Source: Streptomyces nodosus
Lineage (GTDB): Bacteria; Actinomycetota; Actinomycetes; Streptomycetales; Streptomycetaceae
DNA length: 64,000 bases
Assembly: GCF_008704995.1 (NCBI RefSeq)
Contig: NZ_CP023747.1
Span: forward strand, 62,001-126,000
Direction: 5' to 3'
Each line of letters begins with the position of its first letter. The stretch's first letter is position 1. Positions 1-8,541 of this stretch are shown piece after piece. A program made the translations under genes and the position numbers. The notes under the pieces were generated by a model that saw only the letters and a program-made list of their open reading frames with translations, searched no databases and was not told the DNA's origin.

Positions 1-828
1 GACGTCGGGCTGTTCCTCCATGCAGAGGTGGCCGCACTGCGGGATACCGAAGCCGCGCACGTCGTGAGCCATGCCCTTCCAGACCTCCAGTACGTCGAAG
101 AACCGACCGTTCTGTTCGAATTCCTGACCCCACAGAGCGAGGACCGGACAGGTGATCAACTGGTCGGCATCGGCGAGATCCTGCGCCACATCCTCGGCTG
201 AGGCTCGGTAGTCCATGGCGGCTCCCCGAACGGCGCCAGGTTGCCTGTATGCCCGGACGTAGACGTCGATCTCCTCGGGGGTGAGCATTTCGGGGTCGTA
301 CGACCACGAACGGTAGAAGTGGGTGAGCCACTCCTCCTCACGGCCGGCGATCAGGACCTCTGGTAGATCCGGTACGTTGAGGAAGGTCAAGAACCAGCCC
401 AGCTGGGCCAACGGAGGGCTGACCTTTTCCATCAGCACTCGGGTTGGGACGTTGTCGATCGTGACGAAACGGTCGATGCGGTCGGGGTGGTCCTTGGCGA
501 ACCGAGTGCCAACCCGCGCACCCCGGTCATGCCCGACGACGATGGCGCGCTGGTGGCCGTGGTGATCCATGAGCGCAGCCAGGTCGTTGGCCATCGTCCG
601 CTTGTCGTAACCGCTCGCCGGCTTTTCGGTCGCACCATAGCCGCGCAGGTCGGGGGCGATGACAGTGAACTGCTCGGCCAGGACCGGAATCTGTTTGCGC
701 CAGGCGTACCAGGTCTCCGGGAAGCCGTGCAGCAGGTATACCGGCGGTCCGTCGCCCGCACTGACCCAGTGCTGGATGATGCCGTTCAGTGCCGCAGTGT
801 GGTGGGTGACATCGAGTAAATCGCTCAT
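1..828 (-). CDS. alpha/beta hydrolase, haloacetate dehalogenase / epoxide hydrolase type (3' end off window)
   Basis: The frame is open for 276 codons from the ATG at 828 and runs off the left edge, so the C-terminus is missing. The N-terminal half has HGFPETWYAWRK (oxyanion-hole HG motif) and DLRGYGATEKP. The nucleophile elbow GHDRGARVG carries an Asp nucleophile, as in fluoroacetate/haloacetate dehalogenases and epoxide hydrolases rather than Ser lipases. The visible end, GIPQCGHLCMEEQP, contains the catalytic-His region (CGH). An AAGGA ribosome site lies 6 nt before the ATG. The upstream MerR-type promoter and the adjacent MerR gene suggest regulated expression. The substrate cannot be told from sequence. 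Confidence 0.9.
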   Translation of the reverse strand, partial: MSDLLDVTHHTAALNGIIQHWVSAGDGPPVYLLHGFPETWYAWRKQIPVLAEQFTVIAPDLRGYGATEKPASGYDKRTMANDLAALMDHHGHQRAIVVGHDRGARVGTRFAKDHPDRIDRFVTIDNVPTRVLMEKVSPPLAQLGWFLTFLNVPDLPEVLIAGREEEWLTHFYRSWSYDPEMLTPEEIDVYVRAYRQPGAVRGAAMDYRASAEDVAQDLADADQLITCPVLALWGQEFEQNGRFFDVLEVWKGMAHDVRGFGIPQCGHLCMEEQPDV

Positions 829-882
829 ACGGGGTCCTTGTGAGACTGTGACACCGAGCTGGCAGGTGCCCTGTATCAGCGA

Positions 883-913
883 GCGTAAACCTTAAACCAT
901 GGTTGAAGGTCAA
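883..913 (-). promoter_or_regulatory. MerR-type promoter with 19-bp spacer and operator palindrome
   Basis: On the minus strand a -35 TTGACC (913-908) and a -10 TTACGC (888-883) are separated by 19 bp, the over-long spacing that MerR-family activators correct by DNA distortion. The spacer sits in a near-perfect 22-bp palindrome (889-910, arms ACCTTNAACCA / TGGTTNAAGGT). It points at the hydrolase start at 828. The MerR gene at 1062-1475 is the obvious candidate regulator (inference). Confidence 0.75.
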
Positions 914-1061
914 GTGTTCTGGAGGCAAGGGGGGACGATGTTGCGCACCTTCCGCGGGTAACTCCGAACTGACCTGCAGAAGGCGCCTCGTACTGCACAG
1001 TCATCGCGGGCAGCGCGGCGCGAGGCACCTCCCTCGACCGGGAAGCCGGCAGGAAGACCGA

Positions 1062-1475
1062 TCAGGCCAGGAGCGAGTTCAGATGGGCCATGATGAGGTC
1101 GGCATTCTCCGCACAGGTGACATCGGCAGGCTTCGCCTCGATGTCGTCGATCACCGCCCGCACCTTGCGCTTGGACTGCGAAAGTTTCCGCTGCATTTCC
1201 TCTATCGCCACATGCTTGCGCCGCAGCGCCGCAAGCATTGCATCTCGATTCCACTCGCCGAGCCCCTCAGCCGGCAGCAGAGCCTTGATCTCAGCGAGCG
1301 TGAAACCCGCCAGCTGAGCCTGCTTGATGATCTCCAGCGCCTTTACAGCCACCTCGCCGTACACCCGGTAGCCCGATCCGGTGCGCTCATCCGGGGCCAG
1401 CAAGCCAGCCGTCTCATAGAACCGGATCCTCGACGGCGACACCCCTGCCGCAGTCGCCAACTCGCCGATCTTCAC
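1062..1475 (-). CDS. MerR family transcriptional regulator
   Basis: A 137-aa protein. The N-terminal winged helix-turn-helix MKIGELATAAGVSPSRIRFY is followed by YE-AGLL and YRVYG, the standard MerR DNA-binding domain, and then by a long dimerisation helix (about residues 80-115). The C-terminal effector region is short, with a single Cys (CAEN, about residue 123), so a metal-thiolate sensor of the CueR/ZntR kind is not evident. It lies on the same strand upstream of the hydrolase, with a MerR-type promoter in the gap. A weaker related site lies just upstream of its own start, suggesting autoregulation. Confidence 0.93.
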   Translation of the reverse strand: MKIGELATAAGVSPSRIRFYETAGLLAPDERTGSGYRVYGEVAVKALEIIKQAQLAGFTLAEIKALLPAEGLGEWNRDAMLAALRRKHVAIEEMQRKLSQSKRKVRAVIDDIEAKPADVTCAENADLIMAHLNSLLA

Positions 1476-1513
1476 CCGTGTACCTCCCTAACTCGTCGAT
1501 CCGCCGACAGACA

Positions 1514-1544
1514 CTGTGGAGTCTCCACCATGCTTGAAAGTCTA
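1514..1544 (-). promoter_or_regulatory. possible MerR autoregulatory site
   Basis: The 19-mer on the minus strand (1538-1520) begins TTCAAGCATGGT, matching TTCAACCATGGT at the same place in the 889-910 operator. A TAGACT hexamer precedes it as a possible -35. The distal half and the -10 are poorly conserved. A separate short inverted repeat (GTGGAG-T-CTCCAC, 1516-1528) overlaps it. Confidence 0.4.
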
Positions 1545-1639
1545 GAGTCGGCCCAGACGCACATGCCTACCGCCGAAGATGCCAGCGAGACCGCTTCTCA
1601 CGCGCCACACCGCAAGCGTGACAAGTCAAATTCCACAGG

Positions 1640-1935
1640 ATGCGTGTCTGGCATCCCCTCTGGGTGGAGCGCATCGACCGCAAGATCCAAGCCGTGCGAC
1701 GGCGGCAGGCCGAAGAGGAGCGCGGCCGACGCAACAGGCCGGAGCACCCGGACTGGATCGTTGAACCCGGTATCGGCGCAGATCGCGCCCCCGTCCAGGT
1801 CCACGCCGGCGACAGCTACATAGCGGGCAAGCGGCGCCGCGCGGTCAGCCGCAACGAAGCCCGCCGACTCCTCGCCGAGGGCCTCGAAGCCTGCACTCAC
1901 TGCGAACCCGACATCCAGCTGAACATCCTCGACTT
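1640..1935 (+). pseudogene. DUF6233 family protein remnant
   Basis: The frame encodes HPDWIVEPGIGADRAPVQVH, then GDSYIAGKRRRAVSR, EARRLLAEGLEACTHC and PDIQLNILD, the conserved C-terminal half of the Streptomyces DUF6233 family (function unknown). The usual N-terminal part is missing, and the natural stop has been replaced by the end of an IS5-type fragment, so the frame runs on into insertion-sequence DNA. It is best read as a gene cut by insertion and deletion. Confidence 0.65.
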
Positions 1936-2314
1936 ACCGCTCATCTCAGTTGGCCAGTCTCCTGTAACAGATGAGGGTGCAGGCGATGCTGGTGAAGGCC
2001 AGGAAATGGCTGGCTTTGCGTTCGTAGCGTCGGTGGAGACGTCGGCATCCGGCAAGCCAGGCCATGGTGCGTTCGATAGTTCAGCGGTGCCGGCCGAGCC
2101 GCTGGCTGGAGTCCGTTCCCTTGCGCGCGATCCGAGGTGTGATGCCCCGTCCGCGTAACCATCGGCGCAGGTGGTTGTAGTCGTACCCCTTGTCGCCATG
2201 AAGCTTGTCCGGCCGGCGTCGCCGCCGGCCGCGCCGGGAACGGATCGGCGGTATGCCCTGCACGAGGGGGATCAGGGCCTGACTGTCGTGGACGTTGACA
2301 CCCGAGATACCGAG
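1936..2314 (-). pseudogene. IS5-family transposase, C-terminal fragment
   Basis: On the minus strand the sequence reads GIPPIRSRRGRRRRRPDKLH, GDKGYDYNHLRRWL, LGRHRWTIERTMAWLAGCRR, then FLAFTSIACTLICYRRLAN and stop (1946). This is the C-terminal catalytic part of an IS5-family DDE transposase. It is close in sequence to the element at 52134-52977 but a separate copy. The N-terminal half is absent because the adjoining IS3 element begins at 2315. Confidence 0.8.
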
Positions 2315-2341
2315 TGAACCGCTCCGGGATCGGTGGAGGCT

Positions 2342-3235
2342 CTATGCGTTGACTCCAGCCGCCGGTTGGGGCTGGTGTTGAGCGTAGTGGTTGGTCTCGT
2401 GTTCGTGGGGCGGGATGTCGCCGATGGCGGTATGGAGGCGCTGGTTGTTGAACCAGTCGGCCCATTCCGCGGTGCCGAGTTCGACGTCGGCCAGGCCGTG
2501 CCAGGGCCTGCGGGGCTTGATCAGCTCTGTTTTGTAGAGGCCGATCTGGGACTCCATGAGGGCGTTGTCCAGGGCGTCGCCGACGGTGCCGATCGAGGCG
2601 TCGATGCCGGCCTCGAGCAGGTGGGCGGTGAACGCGAAAGACGTGTATTGACTGCCCGCGTCCGAGTGGTGAATGAGCCCGGGGCCTGCGGGGATGCCGT
2701 CCCGGTCGCGGCGCCATAGGGCCATGTCGAGGGCGTCGGGGGCGAGCTTGGCCCGCTTGCTGGTGGCGGCTGACCAGCCGACGGTCGCCCGGGAGAACAC
2801 GTCCACGACGAAGGCGACGTAGACGATGCCGGACCAGGTGGCGACATAGGTGAAGTCGGCGACCCACCGCTCGTTCGGACGGGATGCGGTGAAATCGCGT
2901 CTGAGCAGGTCAGAGGGCCGATCATGGCCGTCGTCGCGGATGGTGGTGCGGATCTTCTTCCCGCGTCGGGCGCCCTCGAGCCCGAGGTCACGCATCAGCC
3001 GGGCGACCGTGCAGCGGGCCACGGGTATGTCCTCGCGGTGCAGCTGCCGCCAGACCTTCCGCACTCCGTAGACACCGAAGTTGTCGGCGTGGACGCGGCT
3101 GATCTGTGTCTTCAGCTCTGCGTCGCGGATCGACCGGGCACTGGGGGTGCGGTTCTTGGCGGCGTAGTAGGTGCTCGTCGCGATCTTCAGTCCGTGGCTG
3201 GTCAGGACTTTGCAGATCGGCTCGACTCCGAACAC
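2342..3235 (-). CDS. IS3-family transposase OrfB (DDE integrase)
   Basis: A 297-aa retroviral-type integrase. An N-terminal HTH-like region (FGVYGVRKVWRQLHREDIPV, then CTVARLMRDLGLEG) precedes the catalytic core. Candidate catalytic residues are the Asp in RWVADFTYVAT, the Asp in HHSDAGSQYTS and the Glu in ALMESQIGLYKTELI. Full length compared with the family. It is probably made as an OrfAB fusion by frameshifting from orfA, which ends 23 bp upstream. Confidence 0.93.
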   Translation of the reverse strand: MFGVEPICKVLTSHGLKIATSTYYAAKNRTPSARSIRDAELKTQISRVHADNFGVYGVRKVWRQLHREDIPVARCTVARLMRDLGLEGARRGKKIRTTIRDDGHDRPSDLLRRDFTASRPNERWVADFTYVATWSGIVYVAFVVDVFSRATVGWSAATSKRAKLAPDALDMALWRRDRDGIPAGPGLIHHSDAGSQYTSFAFTAHLLEAGIDASIGTVGDALDNALMESQIGLYKTELIKPRRPWHGLADVELGTAEWADWFNNQRLHTAIGDIPPHEHETNHYAQHQPQPAAGVNA

Positions 3236-3258
3236 CTGCCGATGGGCGTCGGTGAACG

Positions 3259-3585
3259 CTACGAGCGCTTCGACGGCCGGTCGAGTTCGGCCGCGAAGAA
3301 AGCCGAGGCCGCCTTGAGGATCTCGTTGGCCCGGCGCAACTCGGCGTTCTCGGCCTTCAGCCGCTTAATCTCCGCGACCTCCTCCGAAGTCACCCCGGGA
3401 CGCCGGCCGGCGTCGACCTCGGCCTTGCGGACCCACGTCCGCACCGTCTCGGCGGAACCGATGCCCAGCTTCGCGGCGACCGCCTTCATCGCGGCCCACT
3501 CGGTCGGGTAGTTGGGGCGGATCTCCGCGACCATGCGCACCGCACGCTCGCGAAGCTCGGCAGGGTAAGGGGACGGACGGGCCAT
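3259..3585 (-). CDS. IS3-family transposase OrfA (HTH protein)
   Basis: A 108-aa protein with an HTH_Tnp_1 domain (YPAELRERAVRMVAE, IGSAETVRTWVRKAEVDAG) followed by a leucine-zipper-like coiled coil (EIKRLKAENAELRRANEILK) that ends AASAFFAAELDRP. This is the usual OrfA architecture for DNA binding and for multimerisation with OrfB. Confidence 0.92.
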   Translation of the reverse strand: MARPSPYPAELRERAVRMVAEIRPNYPTEWAAMKAVAAKLGIGSAETVRTWVRKAEVDAGRRPGVTSEEVAEIKRLKAENAELRRANEILKAASAFFAAELDRPSKRS

Positions 3586-3635
3586 GACTCGATCCTCTCA
3601 GGGAATCGAGCCTCCATCAGACCTGGAGCGGTTCA

Positions 3636-3866
3636 TCAGTCTGGACCTGGATCTGTTGGAGGGCCTGGGTGAACACGCTGTCCAGGGCGTAGCGGCGGAA
3701 GGGGGTGTAGACCGTCCGCCACGGCCCGTAGCGTTCGGGCAGGTCATGCCACGAGATCCCGGCCCGGACCTTGTAGACCATCGCGCTGATGACCTGCCGG
3801 CCCCCCAGGCAAGGGCGTCTCGTCGCGGCCCACGGTATGAGCGGAGCGAGCATGGCCCAGCTCGGT
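3636..3866 (-). pseudogene. IS5-type transposase, N-terminal fragment (second subgroup)
   Basis: The minus strand encodes WAMLAPLIP, then RQVISAMVYKVRAGISWHDL and PERYGPWRTVYTPFRRYALD, then FTQALQQIQVQTD. This is the N-terminal region of an IS5-family transposase of a different subgroup from the fragment at 1936-2314. It is cut at 3635 by the IS3 end and has no start codon in a plausible place. Confidence 0.7.
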
Positions 3867-4052
3867 GAAGCGGTCGAGCGTGCCTGCCGGAGCCTGGACT
3901 GGCTTTCCGCGGGGTCAACCCGCCTTTGGTGTGCTGGTTACCGAGCGCAGTGTGACGATGAGAAGCGCAGCCCAGAATTCCGTGAAGCGGCCAGCCGATA
4001 TCTGCCAGCCCGCAGCGACAGGAGGTCCGGCAGCTGCTGGGAGGTGGCGACG

Positions 4053-5192
4053 TTGAAGGGCCTGGTGCACAACCGGGAGCGCTTGTCCAGGACGCGCTCT
4101 TCGGAACTCGCCCTGGTGACGCTGATGGCGTTGCCGGTCGTTCTGCTGATGCTGGACGACGCCACAGGGCAAGCGGTCAGATTGGCTCCCCTGATGGTGG
4201 CGGTGCCTGCTCTGGCTGCTGCGTTCCTTTCGCCGGTCGGCGTGATGGCTGTCACTGCGGTGGCTGTTCTCTGCGTGGTGCTGGAAACGAGGGAGCACCT
4301 GCTGGTGGGCTGGACGGACTTTTCGGTTGAGCTCGCTGTGCTGCTGGTCAGCGTCACCGCCATGGGAACCAGCCAGATACGCGGGCGAAGGGAGCAGGAA
4401 CTGGTTTCCACCAAAACGGGTGCCGAGGTGATGCAACGCAGTCTGCTGCAGCCTGTACCGTCCCATCTCGGTGACCTGTCGCTGGCCTCGATCTACGTGC
4501 CGGCGGACAAGGCGGCCGGGGTCGGCGGGGACATCTACGGTGTCGCGGACCTCGGGGAGCGGGTGCGGATCCTGATCGCCGACGCTCACAGCAAAGGACT
4601 GGCGGGGATCGAGACCATGAGTTACGTACTGAATGCTTTCCGTAGATCGGCACGCCAGTTCGATTCACTGCGCTCCATGGTCGCTAATTTCGATGAAGAC
4701 GTCATGGATGAGCTACACGATTCCACCGCGGCGCAGCCGGACAGTCTGAGTACATCCCTGGCCTTGGAAGAGTTCGTCACCGCCGTGGTGGTGGAAATAC
4801 CAGAGCGGGGCGACGGTCCGATGCTCATGGCCAATCTCGGTCACCTGCCGCCCCTTCTTATCGACCACGGGCGTGTTGTCCCCCTTGAACCCACATCCCC
4901 CATGCCGCCCCTCGGGCTGAGCGATCTCGGAAACGGCCGCCTGCACATGGATGAAGCATCTTTCCCCGCTGGCGCCACGGTGCTCCTCTACACCGACAGT
5001 GTCATCCAGGCCCGAAACCGCGCCGGCGACTTCTACCCCCTCGCCGAACGACTTCCGGCCTGGGCGCGCCTGGCCCCTGGAGCACTGGTTGAGGCCGTCC
5101 GCAGTGACCTACGGCGATATGTGGGCCGGAACCTTGACAACGACGTGATCATGGTCGCGGTCCGCCGCAACTGTCTACCGGACACCATCTGA
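4053..5192 (+). CDS. membrane-anchored SpoIIE-type PP2C phosphatase
   Basis: With the TTG start at 4053 (GGGAGG eight bases upstream) the protein is 379 aa. Residues about 18-105 hold several hydrophobic helices (ALVTLMALPVVLLML, APLMVAVPALAAAFL, VELAVLLVSVTAMG). A cytoplasmic PPM/SpoIIE phosphatase domain follows. Motifs are GGDIYGV (158-164), ADAHSKG (176-182, usually D-x-x-GHG), NLGHLPPLL, LLYTDSVIQARN (usually TDG) and NDVIMVAV. The likely role is dephosphorylating Ser/Thr on an anti-sigma-factor antagonist in a partner-switch pathway, but no partner is adjacent. An open frame extends upstream to 3789 across IS debris, and I reject it as coding. Confidence 0.85.
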   Translation: MKGLVHNRERLSRTRSSELALVTLMALPVVLLMLDDATGQAVRLAPLMVAVPALAAAFLSPVGVMAVTAVAVLCVVLETREHLLVGWTDFSVELAVLLVSVTAMGTSQIRGRREQELVSTKTGAEVMQRSLLQPVPSHLGDLSLASIYVPADKAAGVGGDIYGVADLGERVRILIADAHSKGLAGIETMSYVLNAFRRSARQFDSLRSMVANFDEDVMDELHDSTAAQPDSLSTSLALEEFVTAVVVEIPERGDGPMLMANLGHLPPLLIDHGRVVPLEPTSPMPPLGLSDLGNGRLHMDEASFPAGATVLLYTDSVIQARNRAGDFYPLAERLPAWARLAPGALVEAVRSDLRRYVGRNLDNDVIMVAVRRNCLPDTI

Positions 5193-5309
5193 GCCCGTGC
5201 CGCCGACAGAACGCCTGCGCCCAGTCGACCGCCCAGGCCGGGATGCCGCTCTCACCTCGGCGCAGCGGGACGACGCCGTGCAGGGCCCCAGCAGGCGGCC
5301 ACGATGCCA

Positions 5310-5785
5310 GAGCTATCGAGTTGGGCGGCCCGTCGCTCGGCGGCTTCCTTGCCCAGCTCTTCGGAGCTGCCGCAAGCCTCGTCGTGGACGCCGTGAGCTA
5401 CATCGTCTCGACGGCGTAGCTGTGGAGTCTGCCCCGGCCGGCACCCACCCCACCCTCGCAAGCTGACACCTCGTTCGTGGCACTGATCAGGGACGGCGTT
5501 CGCTATGTCGTCCGGCACCGGTTCATCGCCCCGTGCGTGGTGGTGGCGACCCTCATCAACTTCGTGGCGGGCGCCCAGATGGCCCTCACCCCCGTGTTTC
5601 TGGTGCGCACACTGGACACGCCGGCTGCCGTCGTCGGGATCCTGATGGCTTCCGGCGGCCTGGGCAGTCTGATCGGCGCGGCCCTGACTCCGAAGGTCAG
5701 CAGGCTCCTCGGCAGCGCCCGGGCGCTCATCGTCGCGAGTGTGGTCACAGCGGGCGCCACGGTACTCATACCGCTCGCCGGTCAC
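5310..5785 (+). pseudogene. MFS transporter fragment
   Basis: One frame reads GGPSLGGFLAQLFGAAASLV, VDAVSYIVSTA, an amber stop, then SFVALIRDGVRYVVRHRFI, PVFLVRTLDTPAAVVGI and GSLIGAALTPKVSRLLGS. These are successive transmembrane segments of an MFS exporter (EntS-like MFS_3). Both ends are missing and there is an in-frame TAG, so it is not functional. Confidence 0.75.
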
Positions 5786-5922
5786 TGTCGGGCCGCACGG
5801 AAGATTGCAGCGGGTGGTGCTGTGACCTGCGCACTGAAATCGTCCGTGCGGCGCCTCGGGGCGGTGTGAGCAACTGATCACTTCAGTGACCGTGGTGTCT
5901 CTTCCCCTTCTGCCGGGTGGGG

Positions 5923-6213
5923 TCAGCGTTTGACGCGGTTGCGGATGGCGAGGACGGCCAAACCGAGCAGGACGGGTTCGGCCAGCCGGGAGGTCATCTC
6001 GGTGTAGGTGCCGGTGGTGGTGAGGTCTTGGCCGGAGGAACGGAAGATAACCGAGTTGATCACGACCCGCAGGCTCCTCTCCACGCGGCTCCCGCAGCGG
6101 AGCGACCGCGGCGACCGTGTACGCGCGAACCAGCTCAAGATCTCCTGATCGAGCGGCCCCAGAGCGACGGGGGTCGGCCCGACCACGCGCAGCTGGCCTG
6201 GCAGCTGTCGCAC
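5923..6213 (-). CDS. hypothetical protein, possibly a C-terminal remnant
   Basis: A 96-aa frame of unknown function. The C-terminus TSRLAEPVLLGLAVLAIRNRVKR has a hydrophobic helix followed by a basic tail, like the last membrane segment of an integral membrane protein. The N-terminal half is polar and Arg-rich. It lies among pseudogene fragments, so it may be the tail of a lost gene. Confidence 0.4.
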   Translation of the reverse strand: MRQLPGQLRVVGPTPVALGPLDQEILSWFARTRSPRSLRCGSRVERSLRVVINSVIFRSSGQDLTTTGTYTEMTSRLAEPVLLGLAVLAIRNRVKR

Positions 6214-6339
6214 GAGGGACCTTCCCCTGCCTGGGCATCTTCCATGTGGCTCTGTTCACCAGATTCAACAGCGCCTGTTCAGCACTTCGGGAGGCGTTCA
6301 AGCCGTGCCATGTTCGATGTTCACGAGAAGCGACAGCAT

Positions 6340-6498
6340 CCCGGGCGGCGAGGTAACTGGTGACGGCTCTTTGGTCACGGGTTGCTGGGCCGCGCCACGG
6401 CTTGAGCTTGTTGATGCAGCCTTCGATGGAGATCCGCTGCTTGTAGACGGTACGGTCAAAGGCCGGTTGTCGAAGGCCGAACGCGAGTGGGCGGCAGC
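6340..6498 (-). pseudogene. IS5-family transposase, C-terminal remnant
   Basis: The minus strand encodes AFDRTVYKQRISIEGCINKL followed by KPWRGPATRDQRAVTSYLAA. This matches the C-terminal region of a DDE_1/IS5 transposase (family pattern Y-x-x-R...E-x-x-INxLK...ATRY-K). No start or stop belongs to it. Confidence 0.6.
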
Positions 6499-6542
6499 GT
6501 CCGTCGACGGCCTGGCTGAGCGGGCCGCGCTGCGTGTTGCCG

Positions 6543-7550
6543 CTACGCGACGACGTGGGAGAGCAGGCTGCGGGCGCAGTCGATGACGCTCTCGCGGGCC
6601 GGGCGCGGCTGCCAGTCCAGGACGGTGTGGGCCTTGGCGGTGCTGTGCCGGTTGCGGCGCCCCAGCGAGGGGGCGATCTCACCCATGGCGGGGTTGGCGC
6701 GTACCACGTCGTCGGGGGTCTCCTGGGTGGAGACGCGCTCGCCGTCCTGGCCCAGGTCCTCCTTCAGGGCGCGGGCCATGTCCAGCATCCAGGTGAATTC
6801 GCCTGTGGCGAGGAAGCGTTCGCCTGCGGCCTTGGGGGAGGTCATGGCGCGGATGTGGATGTCGGCGAGGTCGCGGACGTCGACGATCTCCAGGCCGATG
6901 CGGGGGACGCCGGCCATGGTGCCGGTGAGCATCTGCTGGATGATGCCGGCCGAGCCGATGGTGCTGGTGGACAGGATCGGTCCGAACACGGCGCCCGGCA
7001 GGATCGTGGTCAGCTCCGTGGGGCCTTCGTAGGTGGCCATGTAGTGCCAGGCGGCGAGCTCGGCAAGGGTCTTGGAGCGGCGGTAGGGGATCAGCGTGGG
7101 ATCCTCGGGGTCGGTCCACAAGGTCTCGTCGGTGATGGTGTCCTCGGTGTAGGAGGAGGGGCTGGCGGTGTTGGCCGCGGAGGTCATCACCACACGCCGC
7201 ACACCTGTCTCGGCGGCGGCGCTCACCACGCGCAGCGCGCCGTCACGGGCGGCGGCGATCAGGGCTGCGGGGTCCTCGGCGCCCGCGCCGCCCATCGGCG
7301 AGGCGACGTGCAGGACGAAGTTCACGCCCCTGACGGCCGCGTCCCAGCCCTGGTCCGCGGTCAGGTCGGCCATCGCAAACTCCAGCCGGTCCTGCGCATC
7401 CACCTGCGTGGCGACGGCGTCGCGCACCGCCTGCTCCCTGCCGTGGCTGCGCACGGTGGTGCGTACGCGGTAGCCGCGCCGCAGCAGCTCAGCGACGCAC
7501 CAGCCGCCGACATATCCGGTGCCTCCGGTGACCAGGACCGTTTCCGGCAT
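6543..7550 (-). CDS. NAD(P)-dependent extended SDR, epimerase/dihydroflavonol-reductase-like
   Basis: A 335-aa protein. The Rossmann motif VTGGTGYVGGW is at residues 6-16, MADLTAD follows the second Asp-binding strand, and HVASPM marks the cofactor site. The catalytic region has TSAANT and YRRSK (YxxxK). FLATGEFTWMLDMA and WQPRPARESV fit the DFR/cinnamoyl-CoA-reductase-like C-terminal domain. It is divergently transcribed from the TetR gene at 7659, and paired operators in the shared gap suggest that TetR represses it. Confidence 0.92.
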   Translation of the reverse strand: MPETVLVTGGTGYVGGWCVAELLRRGYRVRTTVRSHGREQAVRDAVATQVDAQDRLEFAMADLTADQGWDAAVRGVNFVLHVASPMGGAGAEDPAALIAAARDGALRVVSAAAETGVRRVVMTSAANTASPSSYTEDTITDETLWTDPEDPTLIPYRRSKTLAELAAWHYMATYEGPTELTTILPGAVFGPILSTSTIGSAGIIQQMLTGTMAGVPRIGLEIVDVRDLADIHIRAMTSPKAAGERFLATGEFTWMLDMARALKEDLGQDGERVSTQETPDDVVRANPAMGEIAPSLGRRNRHSTAKAHTVLDWQPRPARESVIDCARSLLSHVVA

Positions 7551-7582
7551 GACTGTCCTCCATGCGGTGTGACAAGATTAAG

Positions 7583-7630
7583 CGGAAGCCCTTCCGGTGC
7601 TTCTCCTCGACCGTAACGGAAGCCCTTCCG
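7583..7630. promoter_or_regulatory. two identical palindromic operators between SDR and tetR
   Basis: The 14-mer CGGAAGCCCTTCCG occurs twice (7583-7596 and 7617-7630), 34 bp apart centre to centre. The second copy extends to AACGGAAG/CTTCCGTT arms with a 2-bp centre. Both lie in the divergent intergenic region, where a TetR dimer would block both genes. Confidence 0.75.
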
Positions 7631-7658
7631 TTTCGCAATCGGACCGATCGGACCAGGC

Positions 7659-8231
7659 ATGTCCTCGCCCTCTCCTCGCGCCTCCCGCACCGATGCGGTG
7701 GCCAACCGCGCCCGCATCCTGGCCGTCGCCGGCGAGGCTTTCGCGGCATCCTCGGGCGCCTCCATGACGGCGATCGCCAAGCGCGCGGGCGTCGGCGTGG
7801 GCACCCTGTACCGGCACTTCCCCACCCGCGAAGCGCTGATCATGGAGCTCTACCACCAGGAGATTCAGAAGGTCATCGACCTGGCCTACGAGTTCGCCGC
7901 CGACCTGCCGCCCCTTGAGGCCCTGCGCCGCTGGCTCGAAGAGGTCGCCCGCTACGGAAAGCTCAAGTACGGCCTGTCCGACGTCATCCACGCCGCAACC
8001 GACGGGGGCCACGACGACCCGAACTACGGACCGTTCCTCAGCGCCATCGACGCCCTTCTCGATGCCGGAGCCGCCACACAAGAGCTGAAGGCCGACCTAG
8101 ACCCACAGGACGTCCTTCTCCAGCTCGGCGCCCTGTGGCGCATCCCGCCCGGCGACGGTGCAGCAGCCCGCACCGCCCGCCTCCTCGACCTCATCATCGA
8201 CGGCCTACGCACCCGCCCCAGCCACACCTAG
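7659..8231 (+). CDS. TetR family repressor
   Basis: A 190-aa protein. The N-terminal TetR HTH spans about residues 15-60 (ANRARILAVAGEAFAASSG, IAKRAGVGVGTLYRHFPTRE). The C-terminal ligand domain resembles TetR_C SbtR-like domains (DPQDVLLQLGALWRIPPGD). It is divergent from the SDR gene with tandem palindromes between them. The expected role is ligand-relieved repression of the SDR and of itself. Confidence 0.93.
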   Translation: MSSPSPRASRTDAVANRARILAVAGEAFAASSGASMTAIAKRAGVGVGTLYRHFPTREALIMELYHQEIQKVIDLAYEFAADLPPLEALRRWLEEVARYGKLKYGLSDVIHAATDGGHDDPNYGPFLSAIDALLDAGAATQELKADLDPQDVLLQLGALWRIPPGDGAAARTARLLDLIIDGLRTRPSHT

Positions 8232-8388
8232 GTGTATGGACCCGCATCGTTGTTGACAGGTCGGCGGGAACCGCTTTCGTGGTGGGCGGGGATATGGTGT
8301 GGCACCCCTTCATTTCGCCTGCCAAGCTCCTGGCGCCCTGGCCTTGGAGGGCAAACTCCTTGACGTGCGCGAAGGGCAAGGATGAGGT

Positions 8389-8541
8389 GCGGCCTTGGCC
8401 TGGCTGCTGCAGCGATCGTCCAACATCCTGCTCACCCCCGGTACCTCGTCCGCCGCCCACCTGCAGCAGAACGTCGCCGCAGCCCGCCTCATCCTGCCCA
8501 CCGGCGCTCTCGCCGAACTCGACGCTCTGACCGCCCTGTAG
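8389..8541 (+). pseudogene. aldo/keto reductase, C-terminal fragment
   Basis: The frame reads ALAWLLQRSSNILLTPGTSS, AAHLQQNVAAARLILP and ALAELDALTAL, then stop. This is the last ~50 residues of an aldo/keto reductase (family ALAWLLxRSPxxLLIPGTSS..HLxENVAA). Everything upstream is missing. Confidence 0.75.

Larger units (their letters stand above)
2315..3635 (-). mobile_element. IS3-family insertion sequence
   Basis: Imperfect inverted repeats of about 28 bp bound the element. The outer ends read TGAACCGCTCC inward from 2315 and from 3635 on the opposite strand, and both continue to GGAGGCTC. The 1.32-kb length and the overlapping orfA/orfB layout fit IS3. No target duplication is visible. 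The flanks are fragments of two different IS5-type transposases, so the surroundings have rearranged since insertion. Confidence 0.85.

Noticed and set aside
1936..3866. IS3 inserted in the middle of a single IS5 transposase
   Set aside because: The two flanking IS5 fragments belong to different subgroups when compared with the complete copy at 52 kb, so they are not halves of one gene.
3789..4052. Upstream extension of the PP2C phosphatase frame to 467 aa
   Set aside because: The extra 88 residues overlap IS5 transposase debris on the other strand, have no ribosome site and no family resemblance; the TTG at 4053 has a good GGGAGG.
5252..6682. A 476-aa minus-strand frame
   Set aside because: Only about 50 residues (a transposase remnant) look real; the rest is antisense to an MFS fragment and low-complexity GC-rich translation.
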